32,084 nucleotides of DNA from an uncultured Clostridia bacterium (GCA_947631725.1 CANRML010000003.1:1-32084), one strand, 5' to 3'. Positions 1-10,770 are shown, counted from the stretch's first letter. Notes: generated from the sequence alone by a model not told the origin. Numbers and translations are program-made.

Positions 1-152
1 CTTACCCAAATAGTACGACCATCTTCTCTATAATATAAAGGTTTATAAACTACCATTTTTTCCTTGGTTTCCGAGTCATAGGCAATATTTTCCACAAAAT
101 AATAATTACCTTTAAAATGACGATAAACTCTACCAATTTTTACTTCTTCCAT
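1..152 (-). CDS. DUF1653-like domain protein (partial, runs off the left edge)
   Basis: Reverse complement reads MEEVKIGRVYRHFKGNYYFVENIAYDSETKEKMVVYKPLYYREDGRTIWVR; AGGAGGGG at 161-168 (minus strand) precedes the ATG. Confidence 0.7.
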   Translation of the reverse strand, partial: MEEVKIGRVYRHFKGNYYFVENIAYDSETKEKMVVYKPLYYREDGRTIWV

Positions 153-237
153 TTTCATTTCCCCTCCTAGTACCAATATTATATACTATTTTTTCATAAA
201 TAGCAATAAATTGGGAAAAATAAAATCGGAGGAAAAA

Positions 238-1080
238 ATGATTTACGAATTCATTAAATTTTTAGTATATTCAGGATTGATTGTTGCTATATCCAAATAT
301 ATATTAGTAACAACTTTAAGAAAATTAGCAGAAAACTTAAGTTTAAAAGCAAAAACAGTAGGAGATATTGCAGGAGCAGCAACATCTGTACCAGAATTAT
401 TAACTATTATCATATCTAGTACAAAAGGGATGATAAGTACTAGTATTTATAATATTTTAAGTTCTAATATAATAAATTTTATTCAATATATGGCATCTAT
501 AATAATAAATAAAAATAGAAGAGCTTTTGAAAATTTAGCAATAAGAATTGATATAATATTAGTTTTATTAACTATTGTTATACCAATTATTTTAATATGG
601 CTAAATATAGAAATAAGTATATATATAATACCAATTTTTATATTGTTATATTTATTATTTAATGTTATAAACAATAATACACATAAACTATATTTAAAAA
701 GCGAAGAGAACAAATTAGAAAAACAAATAGAAAATGAAGAAAAAACAGAAAGAGGAAATACAAGAAAAACACTGTTATATACTGCAATATTATTAATTTC
801 AGGAGTTTTATTATTTGTAGTAGGAGATTTATTAGGACAATCAATAGAAAATCTAGCAAATGGATTTAATATTTCACAGACAATAATTGGAATTTTGCTA
901 GGTATTACTACAAGCATACCAGAATTAATTACATTTTTTGAATCTCAAAAACATTATAACAATCAAAAAAATGAAATCTTGGGTGTTGTAGAAGCAACAA
1001 ATAACTTATTAACTTCTAACATATTAAATCTATTTATTATAGAAACTATAGGTATTATAATATTGGCTTTTGTTACTTGA
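238..1080 (+). CDS. Sodium/calcium exchanger (CaCA)-like membrane protein
   Basis: Two alpha-repeat-like motifs (GDIAGAATSVPELLTIIISST and IGILLGITTSIPELITFFES), multiple hydrophobic segments. Start placed at ATG 238 after GGAGG rather than the upstream TTG 211. Confidence 0.75.
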   Translation: MIYEFIKFLVYSGLIVAISKYILVTTLRKLAENLSLKAKTVGDIAGAATSVPELLTIIISSTKGMISTSIYNILSSNIINFIQYMASIIINKNRRAFENLAIRIDIILVLLTIVIPIILIWLNIEISIYIIPIFILLYLLFNVINNNTHKLYLKSEENKLEKQIENEEKTERGNTRKTLLYTAILLISGVLLFVVGDLLGQSIENLANGFNISQTIIGILLGITTSIPELITFFESQKHYNNQKNEILGVVEATNNLLTSNILNLFIIETIGIIILAFVT

Positions 1081-1124
1081 CAAATAAGAGCTAGAAAGAT
1101 ATATTAGAATATGAAAAAATAGAA

Positions 1125-1994
1125 ATGAGGAAAAATAAAATGAAAAAAAGAACGATTATATTACTTAGTATTCTAATATTAGTAGTTCTCCTAGTAATAA
1201 CAGCCTATTTTCTTTTAATAAAAATTCAGTCAGAAGTGCCAGAAAAATTAGAAGATAGATATGATATAAAAGTAGAAAAATATACTGGCAAAAATGTGGT
1301 TACAATTTCACCAAAAGAAGATAAAACAGAAAATTACATAATATATTTTCATGGTGGCTCATATATGGCTGAAATAACAGATGCTCATTGGAACTTTTTA
1401 GATAAAATTATACAAGAAACAAAAGCATCAATAATTGTACCAGATTATCCACTAACACCAACAAACAACTATAAAGATGTATTTGAAATGGTAATACCTC
1501 TATATAAAGAAATAATAAAAAACATATCACCAGAAAACCTCATTATCATGGGAGATTCAGCAGGTGGAGGATTAGCATTAGCTTTAGAGGAAAAACTCGG
1601 AGAAGAAGAAATTCAAATACCTGAAAAATTGATTTTAATATCACCATGGATTGATGTCACTATGTCAAATCAAAAAATAGATGATGTAGAAAAGTTAGAT
1701 AAAAACTTAAACAAAGATACTTTGAAAATGGCAGGAATCGCATATGCAGGATTAGATGGGATGGATAATTATTTAGTTAACCCAATAAATGGACCATTAG
1801 ATAAATTAAAAAATGTAACAATTTATACAGGTACATATGATATTTTAAATCCAGATGCTCATTTATTACAGGAAAAAGCAAAAGCTATAGGAATTGACAT
1901 AGAACTAAAAGAATATGAAGGAAAAGAGCACATATGGTTAATATATGAACAAAATCAAGATTTTCAAGATTTAATAGACAGTATAAAAAAATAG
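1125..1994 (+). CDS. Alpha/beta hydrolase fold esterase/lipase, N-terminal membrane anchor
   Basis: YFHGGSYMAE (HGG oxyanion motif), GDSAGGGLALAL (GDSAG nucleophile elbow), C-terminal EHIWLIY catalytic His region. ATG 1140 is an alternative start. Confidence 0.85.
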   Translation: MRKNKMKKRTIILLSILILVVLLVITAYFLLIKIQSEVPEKLEDRYDIKVEKYTGKNVVTISPKEDKTENYIIYFHGGSYMAEITDAHWNFLDKIIQETKASIIVPDYPLTPTNNYKDVFEMVIPLYKEIIKNISPENLIIMGDSAGGGLALALEEKLGEEEIQIPEKLILISPWIDVTMSNQKIDDVEKLDKNLNKDTLKMAGIAYAGLDGMDNYLVNPINGPLDKLKNVTIYTGTYDILNPDAHLLQEKAKAIGIDIELKEYEGKEHIWLIYEQNQDFQDLIDSIKK

Positions 1995-2004
1995 CTTAAA
2001 ATAC

Positions 2005-2032
2005 TTGACAAATAGAAAAAATATGATATAAT
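2005..2032 (+). promoter_or_regulatory. Sigma-A type promoter of the infC operon
   Basis: TTGACA (2005-2010), 16-nt spacer, TGATATAAT with TATAAT at 2027-2032. Confidence 0.8.
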
Positions 2033-2035
2033 ATT

Positions 2036-2172
2036 AAGCGTTACAAGAAGAAGCTATCGAACTTCTCACCTTATCTAAAAGAAAAAGGTTAAAATGCAAA
2101 AATAAATATGTTTATTTTATTTGCTTTTTATTAGTTTGATGGATTGACTTGTAACACACAAGTCAATTTTTA
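2036..2172 (+). promoter_or_regulatory. infC/rpmI/rplT 5' leader (L20-leader-like) ending in a terminator/attenuator
   Basis: Long structured UTR between a strong promoter and infC, containing 'cgaacttctcacctta', ending in TTGACTTGT-aacac-ACAAGTCAA-TTTTT (2144-2171). Confidence 0.65.
2144..2171 (+). terminator. Intrinsic terminator/attenuator in the infC leader
   Basis: Perfect 9-bp stem ttgacttgt/acaagtcaa, 5-nt loop, T tract; lies upstream of the infC RBS. Confidence 0.8.
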
Positions 2173-2193
2173 TATATATGGAGGTGTTTCACA

Positions 2194-2703
2194 ATCAAAC
2201 AAGAATTACCAATAAATAGTCAAATCAGAGAAAAAGAAGTTCAACTGATAGGAGCAGATGGAGAAAAATTAGGTGTTATGCCAACAAATGAAGCTATAGA
2301 ATTAGCTGAAGAAAAGAATTTAGACCTTGTACTAGTATCACCTAATACTAAACCTGTAGTTTGCAAAATAATGAATTATGGAAAATATAAGTTTGAGCAA
2401 GCAAAAAAAGAAAAAGAAGCAAAGAAAAAACAAAAAGTTTTAGAAGTAAAAGAACTACGAGTTACTCCAAATATTGAAGAACATGACTTTAGTTTCAAAG
2501 CTAAAAATGCAAGAAAATTTTTAGAATCAGGAAATAAAGTAAAAATAACACTTCGCTTTAGAGGTAGAGAAGTAAATAATGTTAAATCAGGTGAAATTGT
2601 GCTAAATAAGTTTATAGAAGAACTTGAAGATATTAGTGTTGTTGAAAAACAACCTAAATTAGAAGGCAGAAATATGTTTACAATTTTAGCAAAAAAAGCA
2701 TAA
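2194..2703 (+). CDS. infC: Translation initiation factor IF-3, probable AUC start codon
   Basis: In-frame upstream extension IKQELPINSQIREKEVQLIGADGEKLGVMPTNEAIELAEEKNLDLVLVSP matches the IF3 N-terminus. GGAGGTG at 2180-2186 lies 7 nt before ATC 2194. The ORF track's ATG 2278 would delete the N-domain start. Confidence 0.9.
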   Translation: MKQELPINSQIREKEVQLIGADGEKLGVMPTNEAIELAEEKNLDLVLVSPNTKPVVCKIMNYGKYKFEQAKKEKEAKKKQKVLEVKELRVTPNIEEHDFSFKAKNARKFLESGNKVKITLRFRGREVNNVKSGEIVLNKFIEELEDISVVEKQPKLEGRNMFTILAKKA

Positions 2704-2731
2704 TTAATAAAACGAAAGGGAGGAAGAAAAA

Positions 2732-2935
2732 ATGGCAAAATTAAAAACAAACAAAGCTGCTAGCAAAAGATATGGACTAACAGCAACAGGAAAAGTAAAA
2801 AGAACAAAAGCAAATAGAAGACATCTATTAGCAAATAAAACAAGCAGACAAAGAAAATCAGGAAAAATACAAGATGCTTATGCTGATAAATCATGTGAAA
2901 AAACAATAAAAAAATTACTACCATATGGTGGATAA
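2732..2935 (+). CDS. rpmI: 50S ribosomal protein bL35
   Basis: MAKLKTNKAASKRYGLTATGKVKRTKANRRHLLANKTSRQRK; between infC and rplT. Confidence 0.97.
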   Translation: MAKLKTNKAASKRYGLTATGKVKRTKANRRHLLANKTSRQRKSGKIQDAYADKSCEKTIKKLLPYGG

Positions 2936-2959
2936 TCGAATTAAGGAAGGTGAATAAAA

Positions 2960-3313
2960 ATGGCAAGAGTAAAAACAGCAAGAACAACAAGAGCAAGACA
3001 TAAAAAAATATTAAAACAAGCAAAAGGATATTATGGTGCAAAACATTATCGTTTTAGAAATGCAAATCAAGCAGTATTAAAATCATTATCATATTCTTAT
3101 GTAGGAAGAAAAGATAAAAAAAATAATTTTAGAAAATTATGGATAGCTAGAATTAATGCAGCTGCAAGAATAAATGGGACAACATATAGTAAAATGATAG
3201 CAGGACTAAAAAAAGCTAATGTAGCAATAAATAGAAAAATGCTTGCAGAAATAGCAATATCTGATCCAAAAGCATTTACAGAAATTGCAGAAGTTGCAAA
3301 AAAAGCTAAATAA
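2960..3313 (+). CDS. rplT: 50S ribosomal protein bL20
   Basis: [39 protein letters not shown]; canonical L20. Confidence 0.97.
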   Translation: MARVKTARTTRARHKKILKQAKGYYGAKHYRFRNANQAVLKSLSYSYVGRKDKKNNFRKLWIARINAAARINGTTYSKMIAGLKKANVAINRKMLAEIAISDPKAFTEIAEVAKKAK

Positions 3314-3322
3314 AGTTATAAG

Positions 3323-3351
3323 CAAACAACAAAGCGTTGTTTGTTTTTTTT
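3323..3351 (+). terminator. Intrinsic terminator after rplT
   Basis: caaacaac-aaagc-gttgtttg-tttttttt. Confidence 0.85.
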
Positions 3352-3363
3352 ATTTAAAAACAC

Positions 3364-3392
3364 TTGAAAAAAACGCAAAAACATTGTAAAAT
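3364..3392 (+). promoter_or_regulatory. Sigma-A type promoter for pth
   Basis: TTGAAA, 17-nt spacer, TAAAAT. Confidence 0.65.
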
Positions 3393-3417
3393 AGACAAGT
3401 AAAGATAGGTGAAAAAT

Positions 3418-3976
3418 ATGTATTTAATTATCGGATTAGGAAACCCAGAAGAAGAATATAGTAATACAAGACACAATATGGGGTTTGATACAATTAACAA
3501 ATTAGCAAAAAAATATCAAATAGAAGTTAATAAAAAGAAATTTAAAGGATTATATGGAACAGGAATAATAGAAAATAACAAAGTTATATTATTAAAGCCA
3601 CAAACATATATGAACTTAAGTGGAGATAGTATTATAGAGGTAATGGACTACTATAATTTAGATATACAAGACCTAATTATAATCTATGATGATATGGATA
3701 TAGAAAAAGGTTTAATAAAGATTAAGAAAAAAGGTGGACCAGGTTCTCATAATGGGATGAAATCAGTTGTTGAAAATTTGCAAAGTGAAGAATTTAGCAG
3801 AATTAGAATTGGAATTGGAAAACCAGAACATCAAAATGATGCAATAAATTATGTAATAGGTAAAATGCCAAAAGAAGACCAAGAAATTCTAGAAAAATCA
3901 ACACGGAATTGCAGTTGAGGCAGTAGAAGAAATTATAAAAAATGGTGTAGATATAGCAATGAACAAATATAATTAA
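3418..3976 (+). CDS. pth: Peptidyl-tRNA hydrolase, requires a +1 frameshift at CGG (3904-3906)
   Basis: MYLIIGLGNPEEEYSNTRHNMGF is a canonical Pth N-terminus. The zero frame stops at 3916-3918; the +1 frame from 3905 gives GIAVEAVEEIIKNGVDIAMNKYN*, a typical Pth C-terminus. Confidence 0.9.
3904..3907 (+). other. Putative CGG(A) +1 recoding site in pth
   Basis: tca aca CGG aat tgc agt tga (zero frame) versus tca aca c GGA att gca gtt gag (needed frame). Confidence 0.8.
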
Positions 3977-3998
3977 AGCATAATAGCAGGAGGTAAAA

Positions 3999-5177
3999 AT
4001 GGTAGAAGTTTTTATTAGCAAAAAAGATAAACAAGAAAAAATAGCACTTATAGAAAATGGAAACTTAGTAGAATATTATGAAGAAGATGAAAATACAAAT
4101 CGCAAAGAAGGAAATATATATCTTGGAAGAGTAAGAGATATTATTCAAGGTATGCAATCAGCTTTTGTAGATATAGGGACAGAAAAAAATAGTTTTATAC
4201 ATTTAAAAGATATATTACCAAAAGTAGATGAAAAAAAAGAAGAAATTGATACAAATATCAATATTAAAGATGCTGTAAAAATAAATCAAAAACTATTAGT
4301 ACAAGTAAAAAAAGATAGTAATGATAAAAAAGGTGCAAGAGTATCTACACATATAAATTTGCCAGGAAAATATATTGTATTAATGCCAAACACAGATATT
4401 ATTACAGTTTCACAAAAAATAGAAGATAAAAAAGAACAAGAAAGATTAGTTGAACTAGTAAAAAACAACATTTCAAAAGGAAATGGTGCTATAATTCGTA
4501 CATCTAGTGATAAAAAAGAAGAAGAAATTATAAAAGACATTAAAAATTTAGAGAAAAAGTGGCAAGAAATTCAAAAAAAATATGAAGAAAGCAAAAAAGA
4601 TACTGAATTAATTTATGAAGCAGAAACAATTGTTGAAAAAATGATATTAGATTTAGCTAATCAAAAAATAGAGACAATTGTTACAGATTGTAAACCAGAA
4701 TATGAAAAGATTTTAAAAATCAAAGAAGAAACACCAGAACTAAAAAATACAAAAATAGTTTTGGAAAATTCTAATATATTTGAAAAATATGAAATAGAAA
4801 AGCAAGCAGAAAAATTGCAAAATAGAAAAATCTGGTTAAAATGTGGAGGCTTTATTACAATTGATAGAACAGAAGCTTTAACTGCTATTGATGTAAATAC
4901 AGGGAAATATACAGGTGATAAAAATTTAGAACAAACTTTATATAGAGTAAATGAAGAAGCAACAATTGAAATAGCAAAACAAATAAGGCTACGTGATATA
5001 GGTGGAATCATCATTATAGACTATATCGATATGAAAAAACAAGAAAGCAAAGATAAAATACAAAAAGTATTAGAAGAAAAATTAAAATCAGACAGAAGCA
5101 AAACACAAGTAGAAGGATTTACTAAACTAGATTTAATGGAAATGACAAGAAAACATATATGTAGCCATAAAGAATAA
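3999..5177 (+). CDS. rng: Ribonuclease G/E family protein
   Basis: S1-like N-terminus (NIYLGRVRDIIQGMQSAFVDIGTEKNSFIHLKDI), catalytic ITIDRTEALTAIDVNTGKYTG and GGIIIIDYIDM, and EGFTKLDLMEMTRK. Confidence 0.93.
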   Translation: MVEVFISKKDKQEKIALIENGNLVEYYEEDENTNRKEGNIYLGRVRDIIQGMQSAFVDIGTEKNSFIHLKDILPKVDEKKEEIDTNINIKDAVKINQKLLVQVKKDSNDKKGARVSTHINLPGKYIVLMPNTDIITVSQKIEDKKEQERLVELVKNNISKGNGAIIRTSSDKKEEEIIKDIKNLEKKWQEIQKKYEESKKDTELIYEAETIVEKMILDLANQKIETIVTDCKPEYEKILKIKEETPELKNTKIVLENSNIFEKYEIEKQAEKLQNRKIWLKCGGFITIDRTEALTAIDVNTGKYTGDKNLEQTLYRVNEEATIEIAKQIRLRDIGGIIIIDYIDMKKQESKDKIQKVLEEKLKSDRSKTQVEGFTKLDLMEMTRKHICSHKE

Positions 5178-5190
5178 AAGAGGGATAAAA

Positions 5191-6534
5191 ATGAAAGTAG
5201 GATTTGTATCATTAGGTTGTAGTAAAAATTTAATAGATACAGAAATAGCAATAGGTATGTTTAGAGAACATAAATACATAATTGAAAATAAGCCAGAAGA
5301 AGCAGATATAATTGTAATAAATACTTGTGGGTTTATTGATTCTGCAAAAGAAGAAGCAATAAACACAATACTAGAAATGGCAGAATACAAAAAAAGAAAA
5401 TGCAAATATTTAATTGTTATGGGATGTCTGGTAGAAAGATATTATGCAGAACTAGTCAAATCTTTACCAGAAGTTGATTTATTCATAAAACTAGAAGAAT
5501 ATGATAGGCTATGGGAAAAAATAGAAGATTTAATTAAAAGAGGAATTGTTGTAAAACCAAAACTTAAGAAAAATGAAATAAAACCAATTCCAGAATATAA
5601 CGATTTCTTAAATAGAGTTATTACAACAGGAAAAGATTATGCATACCTAAAAATAGGTGAAGGATGTAGCAATAGATGTACATATTGTGCAATTCCAAGT
5701 ATTAGAGGACCATTTGTAAGCCGTAAAAAAGAAGAAATTTTAGAAGAAGCAAATATGCTTGTAAAACAAGGAATTACAGAAATTATTGTTATTGCACAAG
5801 ATACAACTAAATATGGAATAGATATTTATGGAGAACCTAAACTTGTAGAATTGCTAGAAGATTTAACAAATATAGAAGGAATAAAATGGGTTCGTGTGCT
5901 ATATTCTTATCCAGAAGGAATTACAGAGGAACTAATTAAATTAGTAGCAAATAATGATAAAATTGCAAAATATTTTGATATTCCAATACAACATATATCA
6001 AATAAAATACTAAAAAAAATGAATAGAAGAACAACAAAAGAAGAAATTAAAAAGTTGTTAGAAAATATTAGAAAACAAATACCAAATGTTGTATTAAGAA
6101 CAAGCTTAATAGTTGGATTTCCAGGAGAAACCAAGGAGCAATTTGAAGAATTAAAACAATTTATACAAGATGTACAATTTGATAAATTAGGTACATTTAT
6201 GTATTCAAAAGAAGAAGGCACACCAGCAGCTAGATTACCAGAACAAATTCATGGAAATACTAAGAAATCAAGATATAATCAAATAATGAAACTACAACAA
6301 AATATTTCAAAACAAAACTTAGAAAAGCGTATTGGCAAAACTTATGAAGTATTAGTAGAAGACATATCTTTTGATGGAAAATATTATGTTGGAAGAACTA
6401 TGCAAGATGTACCTGAAATAGATGGATTAGTATATATAGAAAATAAAACTAAGAAAAATCTATTACATAAATATGTGAAAGCTAAAATTATAGAAGTAAA
6501 TGATTATGACATGATAGCAATTTTAGAAAAATAA
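5191..6534 (+). CDS. rimO: Ribosomal protein S12 methylthiotransferase RimO
   Basis: MKVGFVSLGCSKNLIDTE, radical-SAM CSNRCTYCAIPSIRGPF, C-terminal TRAM-like region. Confidence 0.95.
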   Translation: MKVGFVSLGCSKNLIDTEIAIGMFREHKYIIENKPEEADIIVINTCGFIDSAKEEAINTILEMAEYKKRKCKYLIVMGCLVERYYAELVKSLPEVDLFIKLEEYDRLWEKIEDLIKRGIVVKPKLKKNEIKPIPEYNDFLNRVITTGKDYAYLKIGEGCSNRCTYCAIPSIRGPFVSRKKEEILEEANMLVKQGITEIIVIAQDTTKYGIDIYGEPKLVELLEDLTNIEGIKWVRVLYSYPEGITEELIKLVANNDKIAKYFDIPIQHISNKILKKMNRRTTKEEIKKLLENIRKQIPNVVLRTSLIVGFPGETKEQFEELKQFIQDVQFDKLGTFMYSKEEGTPAARLPEQIHGNTKKSRYNQIMKLQQNISKQNLEKRIGKTYEVLVEDISFDGKYYVGRTMQDVPEIDGLVYIENKTKKNLLHKYVKAKIIEVNDYDMIAILEK

Positions 6535-6547
6535 GGAGGACTAAAAT

Positions 6548-7867
6548 ATGCAAAAAAGCTCAGAAGAAATATTTAATATAATGAGAAAAATAAATGAAAC
6601 TATGACAAATCAAGACAAAAAAATAGAAGCTATAAAATACCTTGGAGAAATTGAATTAGAAGGAAGAAAGAAAGACATATATTTAGTTCGTGAATTAGTA
6701 GAAAAAAATATTAATGGAGAAATGTATCAAACTGAAGTAGATACATATATAACAGAAGAACTAGAAAAAATTGCTGGGAATAATCATAGTGATAATTATC
6801 AATATCCAATGGTAGTAGGAAGATTTACTGCTGAAAAAGAAAATATTGAAGAACAATTGCAAGATTTAGACGAAGAAGGACTTTTAGACTTAGAACAAAT
6901 GGAAAAGGAAAGATTAAAATCAATTGCAAAAGCATTAGGAATAAAAGAGGAAGAAATAGAGCAAATAGATGAAGTTGATTTAGACCAAGAAATTGAAGAA
7001 AAAGAAGTAAGCGAAAATGATTTAAAAGGATTAGATATTAAAGAAGAAACGAAATTAAGTCAATATATAAAAGGAGAGAGCTTAGAGAAAAAATTAGGAC
7101 TTAGAAATCATGGGATTGAAGATGGAGTAACATTAGCAAGAGTATCAAGTTCTAGTTTAAATAAATACTTAGATAAACCTACAACTCAGATAGACTCCTT
7201 CGTTGTAATTAGAAAAGATGGAACAGCGGTAGCTTTAGGAGAAGATATATTAGAGCCAGATAGCCGTTTAGGAACAAATCCAACTAAGCAAATTGCAACA
7301 GCAAATGTAGAACAAGGAAATGTAAAAAATGAATCAATTACTTCAAGTTGGCGTATTGTAAATGGAAGTGGAAGAGATTACTTAAGTGTAGGATATGATG
7401 AATCATATGGCTCACATAGAGAAATTAGATATATGATGGCATCTGTAAAAGAAAAAGATTATGTGAGTGTAGAACTAGAAACAAAACAAACTTGGAGACA
7501 AGATGAAGATGTTAGGCAATATATGCTTGAAAGAGGAGAAGGAACAAGAACAGCAGATAATGCATTAGATAGAGATAAACAACATGGAAATTGTGAAAAA
7601 GAAGAAGTGCAAGATATAGATAATAATAAAAATAATGATACACATACACATGATGTAGATACATTTGATCCAGAACAAAAAATACCTGATACAGATATTA
7701 CTTGGGATGAATTGGCAGAAAGATGTAACACTTCAGTAGAAGAAGTATATAATAAATTTCAAGAAAAACAAAACGAATATGGACTAGAAAAAACAAATGA
7801 AGAAATAGCAGATGAAATAGAAGAAGAAATAAACGAAGAATATATGCATGGAGGAATTCAAAGATAA
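6548..7867 (+). CDS. Uncharacterised acidic protein
   Basis: Long ORF (439 aa) with RBS ggagg, between rimO and trpS; no family recognised. Confidence 0.8.
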   Translation: MQKSSEEIFNIMRKINETMTNQDKKIEAIKYLGEIELEGRKKDIYLVRELVEKNINGEMYQTEVDTYITEELEKIAGNNHSDNYQYPMVVGRFTAEKENIEEQLQDLDEEGLLDLEQMEKERLKSIAKALGIKEEEIEQIDEVDLDQEIEEKEVSENDLKGLDIKEETKLSQYIKGESLEKKLGLRNHGIEDGVTLARVSSSSLNKYLDKPTTQIDSFVVIRKDGTAVALGEDILEPDSRLGTNPTKQIATANVEQGNVKNESITSSWRIVNGSGRDYLSVGYDESYGSHREIRYMMASVKEKDYVSVELETKQTWRQDEDVRQYMLERGEGTRTADNALDRDKQHGNCEKEEVQDIDNNKNNDTHTHDVDTFDPEQKIPDTDITWDELAERCNTSVEEVYNKFQEKQNEYGLEKTNEEIADEIEEEINEEYMHGGIQR

Positions 7868-7898
7868 GTTTATTTCATAGAAAGGAACGTGATTAATA

Positions 7899-8909
7899 AT
7901 GAAAAGAGTATTAACAGGGGACAGACCAACTGGAAGATTACATATTGGGCATTATTTTGGCTCTTTAAAAACAAGACTAGAATTACAAGAAAATCCAAAT
8001 TGTGATCCATATATTTTAATTGCAGATGTTCAAGCATTAACAGATAATTTTAATAATCCAGAAAAGGTTAGAAATAGTGTTAGAGAAGTTGCAATTGATT
8101 ATTTATCAGTTGGAATAGACCCTAAAAAAACCACAATATATATTCAATCTATGATACCAGAAACAGCAGAATTAACAGTATTTTATTCAAATTTAGTTAC
8201 AATAGCTAGGTTAGAAAGAAATCCAACTGTAAAAACAGAAATAGCACAAAAAAGAGATATATTTGGAGAAAGTGTAACATATGGATTTTTAGGATATCCA
8301 GTTAGTCAAGCAGCTGATATTACAACTTTTGAAGGAGAAATTGTGCCAGTAGGTGAAGACCAATTACCACTAATAGAACAGTGTAGAGAAATTGTAAGAA
8401 AATTCAACAGTATTTATGGAGAAGTATTAAAAGAACCAAAGGCAATTTTGTCAAATACTAAAAGAATTAAAGGACTAGATGGAAACGAAAAAATGGGAAA
8501 ATCTCTTGGAAATGCTATATATTTATCAGATAGTGAAGAAGAAATTACAAAAAAAGTAATGAGTGCAGTAACTGACCCAAATAGAATAAAAAAGGACGAT
8601 TTGGGAAATCCTGATATTTGTATGGTAGCATATTATCATAATTTATTTACAAATAAAGAAGATATTAAAACAGTATGTGAAGAATGTAGAGCAGGAAAAA
8701 GAGGTTGTGTCCATTGCAAAAAACAATTGGCTCAAAATATTATAGATACTCTAAAACCAATTCGCGAAAAAAGAGCATATTATGAAGCACACCCAGAAGA
8801 AGTAGATAAGATTTTAATAGAAGGAACTGAAAAAGCAAGAGAAGTTGCAAAACAAACAATGAAAAAAGTAAAAGAAGCAATGAAATTGGACTATTTTAGT
8901 GATAAATAA
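7899..8909 (+). CDS. trpS: Tryptophanyl-tRNA synthetase
   Basis: TGDRPTGRLHIGHYFGSL (HIGH motif), NEKMGKSLGNAIYLSD (KMSKS-like). Confidence 0.96.
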   Translation: MKRVLTGDRPTGRLHIGHYFGSLKTRLELQENPNCDPYILIADVQALTDNFNNPEKVRNSVREVAIDYLSVGIDPKKTTIYIQSMIPETAELTVFYSNLVTIARLERNPTVKTEIAQKRDIFGESVTYGFLGYPVSQAADITTFEGEIVPVGEDQLPLIEQCREIVRKFNSIYGEVLKEPKAILSNTKRIKGLDGNEKMGKSLGNAIYLSDSEEEITKKVMSAVTDPNRIKKDDLGNPDICMVAYYHNLFTNKEDIKTVCEECRAGKRGCVHCKKQLAQNIIDTLKPIREKRAYYEAHPEEVDKILIEGTEKAREVAKQTMKKVKEAMKLDYFSDK

Positions 8910-8914
8910 TATAA

Positions 8915-10202
<1,288 letters not shown>

Positions 10203-10204
<2 letters not shown>

Positions 10205-10233
10205 AATCTATGTAGTGATACATGGATTTTTTT
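10203..10233 (+). terminator. Intrinsic terminator after obgE
   Basis: aaaatctatgta-gtga-tacatggatttt followed by T tract. Confidence 0.75.
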
Positions 10234-10252
10234 AAATATTTATTAAAAGTAG

Positions 10253-10281
10253 TTGTAAAATTCACAAAAAATTGATATACT
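10253..10281 (+). promoter_or_regulatory. Promoter for the Asp23/amaP/nusB/xseA cluster
   Basis: TTGTAA, 17-nt spacer, TATACT. Confidence 0.55.
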
Positions 10282-10306
10282 GTTACCATATAAAGGAGGA
10301 GTGAAA

Positions 10307-10765
10307 ATGAAAGATGATGATAAAGAGCAAGAAGAATTAAAGCAAGAGGAAACTTCAAAAGAAGAAAATGAGCAAGAAATAGAAGAAAATGAAGGAATAC
10401 AAATTTCAAATGATGTTATAGCTGTAATTGCAGGTGTGGCTGTTTCAGAAGTACAAGGTGTATCATCAATGGCAGGTGGATTTGCAGGTGGAATTAGTGA
10501 AGTGTTAAGTGGAAAAAAAAACTTAGCAAAAGGTATTAAAGTAGAAAAAAATGACACAGCAATAAAAATAGATGTTAATATCATTGTAGAATATGGTACA
10601 AGAATACCAGATGTTGCATTTGAAATTCAAAACAGAGTAAAAACATCTGTAGAAACTATGACAGGATTAACTGTAGAAGAAGTTAATGTTCATGTACAAG
10701 GAGTAAATACAGAAGATGTAAAACAAGAAGAGGAAGTAGAAAATAATAAAGAAGAAAAGGAGTAA
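10307..10765 (+). CDS. Asp23/Gls24 family envelope stress protein
   Basis: ISNDVIAVIAGVAVSEVQGVSSMAGG...IDVNIIVEYGTRIPDVAFEIQNRVKTSVETMTGLTVEEVNVHVQGV. Start ATG 10307 after aaaggagg (GTG 10301 also possible). Confidence 0.92.
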   Translation: MKDDDKEQEELKQEETSKEENEQEIEENEGIQISNDVIAVIAGVAVSEVQGVSSMAGGFAGGISEVLSGKKNLAKGIKVEKNDTAIKIDVNIIVEYGTRIPDVAFEIQNRVKTSVETMTGLTVEEVNVHVQGVNTEDVKQEEEVENNKEEKE

Positions 10766-10770
10766 TAAAA

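Noticed and set aside
483-917. Minus-strand ORFs antisense to conserved genes (for example 483-917, 2376-2750, 8941-9192, 13275-13622)
   Set aside because: Typical spurious AT-rich antisense ORFs, hydrophobic or low-complexity, opposite well-supported genes.
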